Shown here piece after piece: positions 35,229-44,414 of a stretch of 51,607 bases of DNA (positions are counted from its first letter, which is position 1; each line of letters starts with the position of its first letter). This stretch comes from Flavobacterium hercynium (lineage in GTDB: Bacteria > Bacteroidota > Bacteroidia > Flavobacteriales > Flavobacteriaceae). A model generated the notes under the pieces. The model was given only the letters and a program-made list of their open reading frames with translations. It did no database searches and was not told the origin of the DNA. The translations under genes were made by a program, and so were the position numbers. The stretch lies in the NCBI RefSeq assembly GCF_002217285.1, contig NZ_MUGW01000003.1, forward strand, positions 272 to 51,878. The letters run 5' to 3'.

Positions 35229-35338
35229 AAACAACAAACAACAAACAACAAACAACAAACAACAAACAGCAAACAGCAAACAGCAAACAGCAAACAACAA
35301 ACAGCAATTCACAACTCACAATTCACAATTCACAATTA
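35229..35338. repeat. Heptamer tandem array followed by CAATTCACA-type repeats
   Basis: Eleven consecutive 7-base units, AAACAAC or AAACAGC, fill 35229-35305 without interruption. About four imperfect copies of a TTCACAA-type 10-mer follow to 35338. The array lies between the HxlR-type gene and the M28 gene end. Two open frames through it (Asn/Gln/Lys- or Leu/Cys-rich) are products of the repeat, not genes. Confidence 0.9.
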
Positions 35339-35342
35339 AAAA

Positions 35343-36809
35343 CTAATTTCTCGCTCGAGGCAAAACCTTAGGTCTCTCGATTTCATTAGAAAGCTTCCAG
35401 CCTGTGCGGTAAATCCATTCTGTCATTTTATGAAGTTTTATGTAATCGATATTTTCAGATTCATCCATTGGAGTATGATATTGATCGTGCAATACACTCG
35501 TAAAAAAAACAGCCGGAATATTTTTATACACATACGGCAAATGATCAGAGCGAAAGAAGAAATATTCCGGATGTTCCGGTCTGTCCCAAAGCTTGTCTAA
35601 CTCAAATTTTGGGCCTTCGTTATTGGCTTTCATTGCCATATTGACCAAATCAGAAGAATTGATATGAGGCGCTGTCGATCCTAAAAGCGCTGCCTGATTT
35701 ATGTCATTTCTCCCTATCATATCACCATTGAGTACCGCAATGATATCTTTTTGAGGTACTGTCGGATGCGATGCATACCAGCTTGATCCCAGTAAACCGC
35801 GCTCTTCTGCCCCATGAAATACAAACAAAGCCGTTCTTTTTCCGGGTTGCTTTTTATAGGCTCTCGCAATCGCAAGCATCGCGACACACATACTCGCATT
35901 ATCATCTGCTCCGTTGTAAATCGAATCTTGTCCGTACTTCTGTCTTACACCATCATGATCCTGATGACCGCTAAACAAAACGTATTCGTTTTTCAATTTC
36001 GGATCTGTTCCTTCTACTTTTCCTACCACATTTACAGAAGGATATTTGTAGGTCTCCGAAACAACCTCAGCAACTGCATTTTCTTTGGTCGTTTTCAGAA
36101 ATTCTAATTGATCATGATGAAGCCAGAAAACCGGCATCCTTGCAGGAACAGGAATCTTCTCGTGAACGCCTTCAATTCCGTATACGCCTCTTGTCATTTG
36201 AGGCTCTACCTGCGACCAGCTTTTTTCGCCTAATTCATCTGCTACGATTATAAGTGCAGCAGCTCCTTTTTGGGCTAGTTGCTCATAATATTTCAGTTTT
36301 ACCAAACCCGGATAACGTCTGTCAAATAGTGAGATATCATCTGAAATGCCTTCTTTGGATGCCAGTACCACAACCGCTTTTCCTTTGATGGAAGCTGAGT
36401 TTATTTCCTGAATCGGGGTATCTCCCAAATACAGCAATGGTGCATTAACCTTGGTATTGGTGGTTTCTGCTATCAAAACATCAGTCCATAATTTATAGTT
36501 TTTGTCTCCAATTTTAAATGTTGTGTTAGCGGTAACCTGATGTCTGTAAAGATCAAAAAACTGAAAAAAAGTACCATCATCACCCGCTGGCTTCATTCCT
36601 GCCTGTGCTGCTTTATTGGCCAGCCACATCGATACTTTAAGTTCATCTAATGTTCCTGCTTCACGACCATTAAAATGATCGCCCGCCATTTGGTACAAAT
36701 CTGTTTTTAGGTCTTTTGCCGTAATAGCAGTAACTAACGGTTTTTTATAAGTCTGCGAAAACAGAATCTCGCTGTATGCAATCAGTACTATTAAAATTTT
36801 TCTTTTCAT
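35343..36809 (-). CDS. M28-family zinc aminopeptidase-like exopeptidase with PA domain
   Basis: The 488-residue protein has a signal peptide (to about residue 19). A PA-like domain is inserted at about 110-250, and the M28 catalytic fold spans about 255-475. Metal and catalytic residues are in order: GHQDHDG (H282, D284), GADDNAS (D302), HGAEERGLLG (E335, E336), NGDMIGR (D363) and HDQYHTPMDE (H445). It should cut N-terminal residues from peptides in the periplasm or outside. It follows the M16 peptidase gene by 99 bases with a possible terminator between them. Confidence 0.92.
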   Translation of the reverse strand: MKRKILIVLIAYSEILFSQTYKKPLVTAITAKDLKTDLYQMAGDHFNGREAGTLDELKVSMWLANKAAQAGMKPAGDDGTFFQFFDLYRHQVTANTTFKIGDKNYKLWTDVLIAETTNTKVNAPLLYLGDTPIQEINSASIKGKAVVVLASKEGISDDISLFDRRYPGLVKLKYYEQLAQKGAAALIIVADELGEKSWSQVEPQMTRGVYGIEGVHEKIPVPARMPVFWLHHDQLEFLKTTKENAVAEVVSETYKYPSVNVVGKVEGTDPKLKNEYVLFSGHQDHDGVRQKYGQDSIYNGADDNASMCVAMLAIARAYKKQPGKRTALFVFHGAEERGLLGSSWYASHPTVPQKDIIAVLNGDMIGRNDINQAALLGSTAPHINSSDLVNMAMKANNEGPKFELDKLWDRPEHPEYFFFRSDHLPYVYKNIPAVFFTSVLHDQYHTPMDESENIDYIKLHKMTEWIYRTGWKLSNEIERPKVLPRARN

Positions 36810-36844
36810 AACGGAAACGATTTAAATGTTAGATAGTCAACAGA

Positions 36845-36871
36845 AAAGGCTGTCTGGCAAGGACAACCTTT
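36845..36871 (-). terminator. Possible terminator between the M16 and M28 genes
   Basis: On the minus strand AAAGGTTGTCC and AGACAGCCTTT pair with one mismatch and one G-U around a short loop, followed by TCTGTT. This makes a moderate hairpin in the 99-base gap and may reduce read-through from the peptidase operon. Confidence 0.4.
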
Positions 36872-36908
36872 AATGACTAATAAAATAAAAATTTGAATCT
36901 AAAGCATA

Positions 36909-39722
36909 TTATTTCCCGGATGGATTCTCCGGAATCATAACTACTTCGACACTTGTAGAACTATCCAAAACGTGCTTACTAAACTGCTGAATAGTTTTTT
37001 GATTAATTTTAGAAATTAAGTTTTTATATTCTTCATCTTTCAAAAACGGAATCTGATTTAATGTATTATTATAAATTGTGGTATTCCAGAAAGAATTGGT
37101 TTTAAGCGATTCTTCTCTGTTTTTTAAAAGTGCTTTTTTAATGTCTTCTAAATCATCTGCTCTAACCGGATTCAATTTCAAATCATTGATTTCTTTCCAG
37201 ACAATCTGCATCAATTTTTTCTGTTTTTCGGGATTACAGTCAAAAGTCAAAGCCAGTTCAAAAGTAGGTTTTGGAATCTGTTCGATATTCCCGCCAACAC
37301 TTACCCCGTAGCTTCCTCCTTCTTCTTCTCTAATAGTCTGAATGAAGCGTTTCGATAATAATTCGCCAATGATATACATGCTCATTGCGTTTTCTTTGCT
37401 GTATTCTATTTTACCGGTCAGGTTCAAATAAACCGATGCTTTAGGCACTTCCATTGGACGTTTGAACTCTACAACCGTTTTTCCTTTTTTAGGTTCGATA
37501 TTATGATCGACAAAATTCTCCTTCAAAGCCGGATTGGACTTAATGTTTCCAATATATTTCTGAATCAATCCTAAGGCTGAATCTGGTATGTTTCCAACAA
37601 AAATAAAAGTAAAATCAGCCGCATTTTTAATTCGGTCACGGTAGATCGCTTCTGCTTTTTTCAATTCAATTGTTTCAAGAAATTTATCATTGAATAGAAA
37701 AGTTCTCGGACTGTGATTAGAATTCGCCAGATCAATAGAATCTTTAAAGGCGCTTCCGTTGTCTTTTTTGATGGTTTCTAAACGGTTTTTATACTGCTCT
37801 TTTAGAATGTCAAAAATATTTGAGTCAAAACGAGGCGCTTCAAAAGAAAGATATAACATTTGCAGCATCGTTTCGAAATCGGCTTTGTTAGAACCTCCCT
37901 GAAATCCTTGTATGTTTTCTCCAATAAATGGTGCTGCTTTCGCTACTTTTCCAGTCAGTTTTTCTTTTAAACCCAGATTATCAAAATTCCCTAAACCAGA
38001 AGATCTTGCAATGGTTGTCGCAATTTCTGCAGATGCCAGATCTTCTGTTTTTATAAGTGACTTCCCTCCTTTTGAGTAAGCAGAAAATACAATCTGATCC
38101 TGCGAATACGTCGTTGGCAATACAATGATTTTAGCATCATTTTCTAAAATATATCCTTTTGCATCTGGTATTCCTGCTACTTCAAATGTTTTTTTAATGG
38201 CTGCAGGTTTTAATTCTTTTTCAATTAAAGGTGCATCATTTTCTTTTTTAGCATACGGTTCCAGCGTTTTGCTTTCTACCTTTTTCATTATATTCACAAC
38301 AGCATCTTTCGTCGGGAAATCCTTTTTATCCTGATCTGCTCCCGTTACTAAAACAACCTGATTTGTTGGTTTTTGAATGGTTTTGATATGTGCGTTTAAT
38401 TCTTCCAACGAAATACTATTGATAATACCTACGATTTGTTTGTACTCGTCTTCCGGCGTTAGAAATGGTTTTGCTGTCAGGAAATAATCTGTTAGTTTAT
38501 CAGCCCAGCTGTCATTGTCGACTTTATCCTTATTGCTGATAAAATCATCGTAAGAACTGATAAACAGTTTTTTAGTTCGGTCCAATTCTCCTTGTACAAC
38601 GCCAAAACGTTTTAATCGTTCTGCTTCTGTGTACGCTTCTTCAAATGCTTCAGCTGTTTTTCCCTTTTTGGCAGATGCCGAAATGTTATAGCTGTTGCTT
38701 AATCTTGAAATTCCGCTAAAATAACTGCTTAGATTCAAACTTGACGTTTGATTCTTTAAGATCAATTCGCTAAAACGTTTGTTTAATATATTGGTATAAA
38801 AAGAGTTCAATACGTTTTTACGCGTAACGCTGCTGTCTTTTATCTTTGGTTCATCAAAAATATAGCGCAATGTAATTACGGTTGACGAAGCTTCTTTATC
38901 AGAAGCCGTTCCAAAATACAATTCATCGTGTTTCGGAATTTCAGCATAGGTTCTTACCGCTGCTTTTTTAGCCAAAGGAATATCCGAAAATATGCTTTTC
39001 ACTTTTTGTTCCATCACTTTTACATCGACATCACCTACGATAATGACCGCCTGTAAATCGGGTCTGTACCACTTTTTGTAATAGTTGCGCAGTTCCGGAT
39101 ATTTAAAGTTGTTGATGATATCCAAATCACCAATAACATCACGTTTACTGTATTTAGATCCTTTGTATAAAACAGCATCCGTTTGGTGTTTCAAACGAAA
39201 ATCACTTGTTCTGCGGGTTCTCCACTCTTCTCTGATCACCCCTCTTTCTGCGTCGATTTCTGCATTTGTCAATGACAAAGATCCGGACCAGTCATGAAGC
39301 ACCCAAAGAGTAGAATCAATTAGTTTTTCATTAGTGACAGGAACTGTGCTTATGTTGTACACCGTTTCGTCCTGAGCTGTAAAAGCATTGATGTCTTTAC
39401 CAAAACTTACTCCATTTTTCTCCAGCATTTTAATAATGCCTTTGCCTTTAAAATGCTCTGTTCCGTTAAAAGCCATGTGTTCCAGAAAATGCGCTAATCC
39501 GTTTTGATTGTCATCTTCCAGAATAGCGCCAACATTTTGAATAAAATAAAAACTGGCTCTGTCTTTTGGCTCTTCGTTATGCAGAATATAATACGTTAAT
39601 CCGTTTTTTAATTTTCCTGTTGTAACGTTCTTGTTAAGCGGAATTGTGGTTTTGAATTGGGCAAATACGCCATTAAAAGACAAAACCAAAATTCCAAGTA
39701 TGATATTTTTTTTAGTATTCAT
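36909..39722 (-). CDS. M16-family zinc peptidase (two-domain, pitrilysin-like)
   Basis: The 937-residue protein has a signal peptide (to about residue 21). The inverted zinc motif HFLEH is at 78-82 and the third ligand Glu159 lies exactly 76 residues after H82 (AERGVIREEW), the classic HxxEH-x76-E spacing. The second half repeats the fold without the motif (about 520-930) and carries the substrate-binding Arg/Tyr region (REEEGGSYGVSVGG), as in bacterial M16B proteins that act as a closed chamber on short peptides. It begins 11 bases after the ABC permease stop, so it shares that operon. Confidence 0.93.
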   Translation of the reverse strand: MNTKKNIILGILVLSFNGVFAQFKTTIPLNKNVTTGKLKNGLTYYILHNEEPKDRASFYFIQNVGAILEDDNQNGLAHFLEHMAFNGTEHFKGKGIIKMLEKNGVSFGKDINAFTAQDETVYNISTVPVTNEKLIDSTLWVLHDWSGSLSLTNAEIDAERGVIREEWRTRRTSDFRLKHQTDAVLYKGSKYSKRDVIGDLDIINNFKYPELRNYYKKWYRPDLQAVIIVGDVDVKVMEQKVKSIFSDIPLAKKAAVRTYAEIPKHDELYFGTASDKEASSTVITLRYIFDEPKIKDSSVTRKNVLNSFYTNILNKRFSELILKNQTSSLNLSSYFSGISRLSNSYNISASAKKGKTAEAFEEAYTEAERLKRFGVVQGELDRTKKLFISSYDDFISNKDKVDNDSWADKLTDYFLTAKPFLTPEDEYKQIVGIINSISLEELNAHIKTIQKPTNQVVLVTGADQDKKDFPTKDAVVNIMKKVESKTLEPYAKKENDAPLIEKELKPAAIKKTFEVAGIPDAKGYILENDAKIIVLPTTYSQDQIVFSAYSKGGKSLIKTEDLASAEIATTIARSSGLGNFDNLGLKEKLTGKVAKAAPFIGENIQGFQGGSNKADFETMLQMLYLSFEAPRFDSNIFDILKEQYKNRLETIKKDNGSAFKDSIDLANSNHSPRTFLFNDKFLETIELKKAEAIYRDRIKNAADFTFIFVGNIPDSALGLIQKYIGNIKSNPALKENFVDHNIEPKKGKTVVEFKRPMEVPKASVYLNLTGKIEYSKENAMSMYIIGELLSKRFIQTIREEEGGSYGVSVGGNIEQIPKPTFELALTFDCNPEKQKKLMQIVWKEINDLKLNPVRADDLEDIKKALLKNREESLKTNSFWNTTIYNNTLNQIPFLKDEEYKNLISKINQKTIQQFSKHVLDSSTSVEVVMIPENPSGK

Positions 39723-39733
39723 TTTGTTATTTT

Positions 39734-42001
39734 TTATCTTCTGTTTCTTCTGATAAGTATAAAAGCACCACTCAATATAATCAATAAAGGAAACAAACCA
39801 ATGAATATTATTTTACTAATAAAAACCTGATTGGCATTTACGGTGATTTTTTTATCGGTATTTTCCGGACGTGTTGTATCAATTGGAAATTCGTAATTGC
39901 TAAACCAGCTGAAAACATCGGTTACAAACTGAAACGTTCCTGATCCGCTTCGACTTAACTCAGCATTGCCCATAAAATCGGCATCTCCTGAAACTATTAT
40001 TTTTTGTGACTTACCGTTTACATTTCGGGTTAAAGCTACCACAAGCGGCACTGCGATTACAGAAGGCTGTCTTTTTAAATCCTCTGAAACAGAAGTAATG
40101 CCCATTTGTGATTCCCAAGCCGGTTGGTTATTGGTTTTTAAAAGTGGTGTAACTTTAAAACCTGTATCTTTTATGGTTTTAACGCTGCTGCTTCCTAAAA
40201 ACGGAATAGGATAATTGTTTCTGTTTTTACTGAATTTAATAATAGCAGGATCAATATCTTTTTGAAGATCGGTTACCAAATAATCAGGAGAATTGGTTTC
40301 GCTTTCCTGCACCAATGCTTGTTTAGAAAAACTCAATCCTAATTTATCCGTAACTGCCGCTAAAGCCGAATTGGTTTCCGGTTCTGCCAAAAGCATTAGA
40401 CTTTTCCCTTCATCGATATATTTAGAAATTCGGTCAACCGCGCCTTGGCTTAGTTGTGTTTTAGGATCGGCAATAATTAAAATAGTAGTTTGCTGCGGAA
40501 TATCCTGTGCATTAATATCTACAGAAGAAACATCAAATCCCTGATTGATTAAGGAATATCTAAATGAAATTTCATTAAATCCGGTTTTGTAATTTTTATC
40601 TCCGTTTTTGTCTACGCTTCTTTCCATGTTTCCGGTTGCGAAAACAATTTTAGGAGCCGGAACAACCAAACGTTTTAAGGCAGCAGAAATTTCTTTTTCC
40701 ATAGGAACCTTAAACATATCGTCATACATTCTTAAGAATGTTTTCTTTCCGTTGTATTCTACTGTTCGTACGACTCTGTTGTGCTCGGGTTTCAGATCTA
40801 TCACTTTTTTAATTTCTTCAGGAGAATATAATTTTTTCAGTTTTAAGTCCTGCGTTTCGATCATTTTTTGCGCAAGCTGTTTGTCATTCAGTCCCGGGTT
40901 TTGGGCATACAACGCTTCATTGTCAGAAGTATCATAGTAATACACATATTCCATTTCGAGCTGCGGTATAAAACGCGTGTATTTTTCAAAGCTGGATTTG
41001 TCTGAATTATGAGAATACGGCATAGCCATATAATAGTTGATGTCTAATAAATTCACATAAGTAGTAAGCTTAATAGGTCCATCTATTTTTTTAACAATGT
41101 TTAAGCTGGTTTCCGTAAGTGTTCTGTCTTTGGTTCTGGTCATATCGTAATATACCGAAAGTGAAGCCAATGATGTAATATAACCCAATGCCAGCACTAC
41201 ACTTACTAAAGCAGTATATTTAAGCACTCTTTGATAAACAGACTGTGCATCTCTTCCTGTTTGTAATTTATAAATACTTAGTCCGATAAAAAGACCGCTA
41301 ACAAGAATAAAGTAAAATACATCTTTACTGATTAACAAACCTTCGAGCATTTCGTTGGCACGTCCGGCAATAGAAAGAAAATAAGTAATATCTTTTACGT
41401 ATTCGATATCCTGCCACAGTTTTCCAATAAAATTAAGACCTGCTAAAACAACCAAAGTACTAATGGCCGCTACAACCTGATAAGAAGTAAGACAAGACAT
41501 AAAAAGTCCGATGGCGGCGTAGGTACACACTAGTAAATACAAACCTATCAGTCCCGAAATAGCAAATTTTAAATCTAAATTATCAATAGAGAAATATGCT
41601 ATAACAACCTGTAAACCAAGTATACCAACAAATAATAAACAATAAGCTGCTATAGCGAGATATTTCCCTAATACAATGTCTTTTATTTTAATGGGAGAAG
41701 AAAGTAACAGTTTAATAGAACCGCTGTTGATTTCACGGCTTATTAACCCCATCGTTAACAGTGGAACATATAAGTACAAGTAATTCTGCATTTCGGTGTA
41801 CAAACCACTAAAACCGGAAAATACAACCTGAGTTAAGTTACCAAGGCCTTCTCCTATTTTTTGTGCTTTTTCAAAACGTTCAATAGAGTTAAAAAATTTC
41901 CAGCTAGACTGGATCGAAAATATTACCAAAACAACCCATGCAACAGGCGAATAGAACATCGTGTTGAGTTCTGTTTTAGCAATTCTGTATATCGTTTTCA
42001 T
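39734..42001 (-). CDS. ABC-2 permease fused to a GldG-like domain
   Basis: The 755-residue protein has an N-terminal six-helix ABC-2 permease (about 1-245, KTELNTMFYSPVAWVVLVIF, ISREINSGSIKLLLSSPIKI) and one more helix near 262-285. A large extracytoplasmic GldG-type domain follows (about 290-720, TTILIIADPKTQLSQGAVDR, IDEGKSLMLLAEPE), and a C-terminal helix anchors it (IIFIGLFPLLIILSGAFILI). It equals GldF and GldG in one chain. GldA/F/G are tied to gliding and surface export in Flavobacterium, but many paralogues exist, so I call no symbol. It follows the ATPase gene by 11 bases. Confidence 0.88.
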   Translation of the reverse strand: MKTIYRIAKTELNTMFYSPVAWVVLVIFSIQSSWKFFNSIERFEKAQKIGEGLGNLTQVVFSGFSGLYTEMQNYLYLYVPLLTMGLISREINSGSIKLLLSSPIKIKDIVLGKYLAIAAYCLLFVGILGLQVVIAYFSIDNLDLKFAISGLIGLYLLVCTYAAIGLFMSCLTSYQVVAAISTLVVLAGLNFIGKLWQDIEYVKDITYFLSIAGRANEMLEGLLISKDVFYFILVSGLFIGLSIYKLQTGRDAQSVYQRVLKYTALVSVVLALGYITSLASLSVYYDMTRTKDRTLTETSLNIVKKIDGPIKLTTYVNLLDINYYMAMPYSHNSDKSSFEKYTRFIPQLEMEYVYYYDTSDNEALYAQNPGLNDKQLAQKMIETQDLKLKKLYSPEEIKKVIDLKPEHNRVVRTVEYNGKKTFLRMYDDMFKVPMEKEISAALKRLVVPAPKIVFATGNMERSVDKNGDKNYKTGFNEISFRYSLINQGFDVSSVDINAQDIPQQTTILIIADPKTQLSQGAVDRISKYIDEGKSLMLLAEPETNSALAAVTDKLGLSFSKQALVQESETNSPDYLVTDLQKDIDPAIIKFSKNRNNYPIPFLGSSSVKTIKDTGFKVTPLLKTNNQPAWESQMGITSVSEDLKRQPSVIAVPLVVALTRNVNGKSQKIIVSGDADFMGNAELSRSGSGTFQFVTDVFSWFSNYEFPIDTTRPENTDKKITVNANQVFISKIIFIGLFPLLIILSGAFILIRRNRR

Positions 42002-42012
42002 TTGTTTAATTT

Positions 42013-42960
42013 TTAAGAAAGAATAGTGTTTTTAGAAGGTGCTTTTTTAGATAATTGGGCGAAAATCTCATCGAGAGAAACTTTTTCAAATTGAATTTCA
42101 CGTAATTTCCAATTGTTGTAAACACTTAGCGAGACAATTTTTTCGGCAATTTCCTGTGTTCCTTTAAAAGTGATCTGCACTTTTTTAGGAGAAAGATACA
42201 CTGCATGTGTAATTTCCGGAAGATCTGTAAACGCTGAAATTACAGGCGGATTCTCAAAACTTGCCGTTAGTTTATCTGCTTCGATATAATTGTTAAAAGC
42301 TTCTAATGAATCAGAGAAAACCATATGTCCGTTTTCAATCATTCTGATGTCCTGGCAAGTTGCCTGAACTTCAGACAGAATGTGCGACGAGAATATTACG
42401 GCTTTATCTTTGGCTATTTTCTTAATTAGATTTCGTACTTCTAAAATCTGATTCGGATCCAGTCCGTTAGTAGGTTCATCTAAAACCACCAGCTTAGGTT
42501 CGTGAATAATCGCCTGTGCAATTCCCACACGCTGACGGTATCCTCCTGAAAGATTGCGGATTAAACGATTGCTGAAATGAGAAATACCACATTGTTCTTT
42601 GGCTCTTTCAACAGCGGTGTGCAGATCTTCCTTTTTTACATGGCGCAACTGCGCACAGTGAATCAGGTATTCATTTACCGTTAAATCAAGGTGCAAAGGC
42701 GGTGTCTGCGGTAAAAAACCAATTAACTTTTTAGCTTCTACCGGGTTTTCTTTCAGATTAATTCCGTCAATAAAAATGTTTCCTTTGGTTTGGTTCAGTA
42801 CGCCGCAAAGAATATTCATCGTGGTCGATTTCCCTGCCCCATTAGATCCTAAAAGACCTAAAATTCTATTTTCTTTAATTTCAAAACTAATATTTTGTAT
42901 TGCCCAATCCTTGCTGTATTGATGTGACAAATCCTCAACTCTTACAATTGTTGTTTCCAT
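42013..42960 (-). CDS. ABC transporter ATP-binding protein (GldA-like)
   Basis: The 315-residue ATPase has Walker A GSNGAGKST (38-46), a Q-loop at LPQTPP, signature LSGGYRQ (137-143), Walker B LVVLDEP (157-163) and switch His in IFSSHILSEV. A C-terminal extension of about 95 residues ends KVSLDEIFAQLSKKAP, the typical tail of GldA/NatA-type ATPases. It powers the GldF/GldG-like membrane partner encoded 11 bases downstream. As first gene of the ABC-M16 operon it follows a hairpin at 42976-43010. Confidence 0.93.
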   Translation of the reverse strand: METTIVRVEDLSHQYSKDWAIQNISFEIKENRILGLLGSNGAGKSTTMNILCGVLNQTKGNIFIDGINLKENPVEAKKLIGFLPQTPPLHLDLTVNEYLIHCAQLRHVKKEDLHTAVERAKEQCGISHFSNRLIRNLSGGYRQRVGIAQAIIHEPKLVVLDEPTNGLDPNQILEVRNLIKKIAKDKAVIFSSHILSEVQATCQDIRMIENGHMVFSDSLEAFNNYIEADKLTASFENPPVISAFTDLPEITHAVYLSPKKVQITFKGTQEIAEKIVSLSVYNNWKLREIQFEKVSLDEIFAQLSKKAPSKNTILS

Positions 42961-42975
42961 AGTGCTTTTTAAAAT

Positions 42976-43010
42976 CGCAGGAATGTCTTTGTAGCAAACA
43001 CATTCCTGCG
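42976..43010 (-). terminator. Terminator between the SusD gene and the ABC operon
   Basis: An 11-bp perfect stem (CGCAGGAATGT against ACATTCCTGCG) with a 13-base loop begins 16 bases after the SusD gene. On the minus strand it is followed by ATTTT, and on the plus strand by a run of seven T. It should separate the SusC/SusD operon from the ABC operon, and may work in both directions. Confidence 0.65.
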
Positions 43011-43025
43011 CTATTTTTTTAGTAT

Positions 43026-44402
43026 TTAATATCCTGAATTTTGGGTCAAAAAGGGATTAGAGCGAAGTGCCGGCTCTGGAATAGGGTATAAACTATCAGT
43101 AGAATTCCAGATTTTATCGGTTAAAACAGAAAGTGTTTCATCTAGTTTTCCGGTTCTTTTCAGATCCAGCCATCTGTGTCCGTTTTCTGCAAAAAACTCA
43201 CGCTGTCTTTCTAAAGCGATTAAATCCAGTAATTGATTGGCATCTGTTAAAGTCGTATTTTCAAGTAATGCTCTGTTACGAATAATGTTGATGTCTTCCT
43301 GAGCTCCTGCAATATCATTTAGTTTTACTCTTGCTTCAGCTCTTATCAAATACAATTCAGCCAGCCTAAGAATAGTAGAACGCTCTATAGGCGATGCTCC
43401 AAACCTGTTTTTATATTTAGTCGGGGAAACTCCTATCACAACACTCTGATCATTGGTAATATCTCTTGTCCAGTTTATTTTTCGGGCATCATCCGCTTCA
43501 AAGAGGGTACTTCCGTTTCTTAATAAAAAGGTAGCTGTATTGGCATTTACAAATACAGAAGAACCTTCATAAGTATAGTTGACATTAAAATAAGGAATCT
43601 GCAAAATAGCTTCGTCATTATCTGCAATAAAAGGACTGTTTTCCTCTTCTAAATCGGTTATGATTTTATAGGTTGCAGTTTCGTTTAGTACCGCAGTAGC
43701 ATGAGCAGCAGCTTCACTCCAATTTCCCTGATACAATTTTACCCTTGCCAATAAAGCTTCGGCAGCCCATTTTGTAGCTCTGATTCTTTCCTGTTTGTAA
43801 TTTTTATAATCAACCGGAAGATCAGCAGAAGCTTCTGTCAAATCTTTAACAATTTGTGCGTAAACCGTATCCTGATCAGATTGAGGTAACAAAGCCGAAA
43901 CATTGATATCTGTAGTCACTACCAAAGGCACTCTTCCCCAAAGATTGGTTAGGTAGAAATAAGAATACGCTCTAAGAAATTTTGCTTCGGCAATCCATTG
44001 TTTGCTTTTAGCAGCATTAAGAGTAGTACTTTTAGAAACACCTTCGATTACGTTATTAGCGTTGTAAATGGTTTTATACAATTCACCCCAATTAGAATTT
44101 ATTGTTCCGTCAGTCTCCGGGATTTCATTGGTGCCATATACATTCGCAAGACCATTAGTTCGTATCAATTCATCAGAGGTTTGCCCAAGAATACTGTACA
44201 CCTGATCGTAATAAAAACCGGCAACCATACTTTGGTAAATACCGTTTACAGCAGCATCAGCCGTTGCATCAGAAGTATAAACCGTTTCAGATGATAACTG
44301 ATTACTCGGAAGCTCAACATCAAGAGCGTCATCACAGCCTGTTAGTCCTACGAATAGAAAAAACGAAAATATATAAGTATATTTAGTTGAAATATTTTTC
44401 AT
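43026..44402 (-). CDS. SusD/RagB-family surface lipoprotein
   Basis: The 458-residue protein has lipobox LTGC (Cys23), then the SusD-like pattern ELPSNQLSSETVYTSDATAD and AAVNGIYQSM. The TPR-like helices are visible in KQWIAEAKFLRAYSYFYLTN with LWGRVPLV, and the C-terminal region in RLAELYLIRAEARVKLND then ERQREFFAENGHRWLDLKR. It lies on the SusC barrel as a lid and binds the imported oligomer. It starts 12 bases after SusC. The substrate is unknown. Confidence 0.95.
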   Translation of the reverse strand: MKNISTKYTYIFSFFLFVGLTGCDDALDVELPSNQLSSETVYTSDATADAAVNGIYQSMVAGFYYDQVYSILGQTSDELIRTNGLANVYGTNEIPETDGTINSNWGELYKTIYNANNVIEGVSKSTTLNAAKSKQWIAEAKFLRAYSYFYLTNLWGRVPLVVTTDINVSALLPQSDQDTVYAQIVKDLTEASADLPVDYKNYKQERIRATKWAAEALLARVKLYQGNWSEAAAHATAVLNETATYKIITDLEEENSPFIADNDEAILQIPYFNVNYTYEGSSVFVNANTATFLLRNGSTLFEADDARKINWTRDITNDQSVVIGVSPTKYKNRFGASPIERSTILRLAELYLIRAEARVKLNDIAGAQEDINIIRNRALLENTTLTDANQLLDLIALERQREFFAENGHRWLDLKRTGKLDETLSVLTDKIWNSTDSLYPIPEPALRSNPFLTQNSGY

Positions 44403-44414
44403 GATTTTTTAGAT

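Noticed and set aside
35121..35346. Short frames rich in Leu/Cys (minus) and Asn/Gln/Lys (plus)
   Set aside because: Both are translations of the heptamer array.
42976..43020. Small RNA gene in the SusD-ABC gap
   Set aside because: The hairpin is well explained as a terminator and there is no promoter in the 65-base gap.
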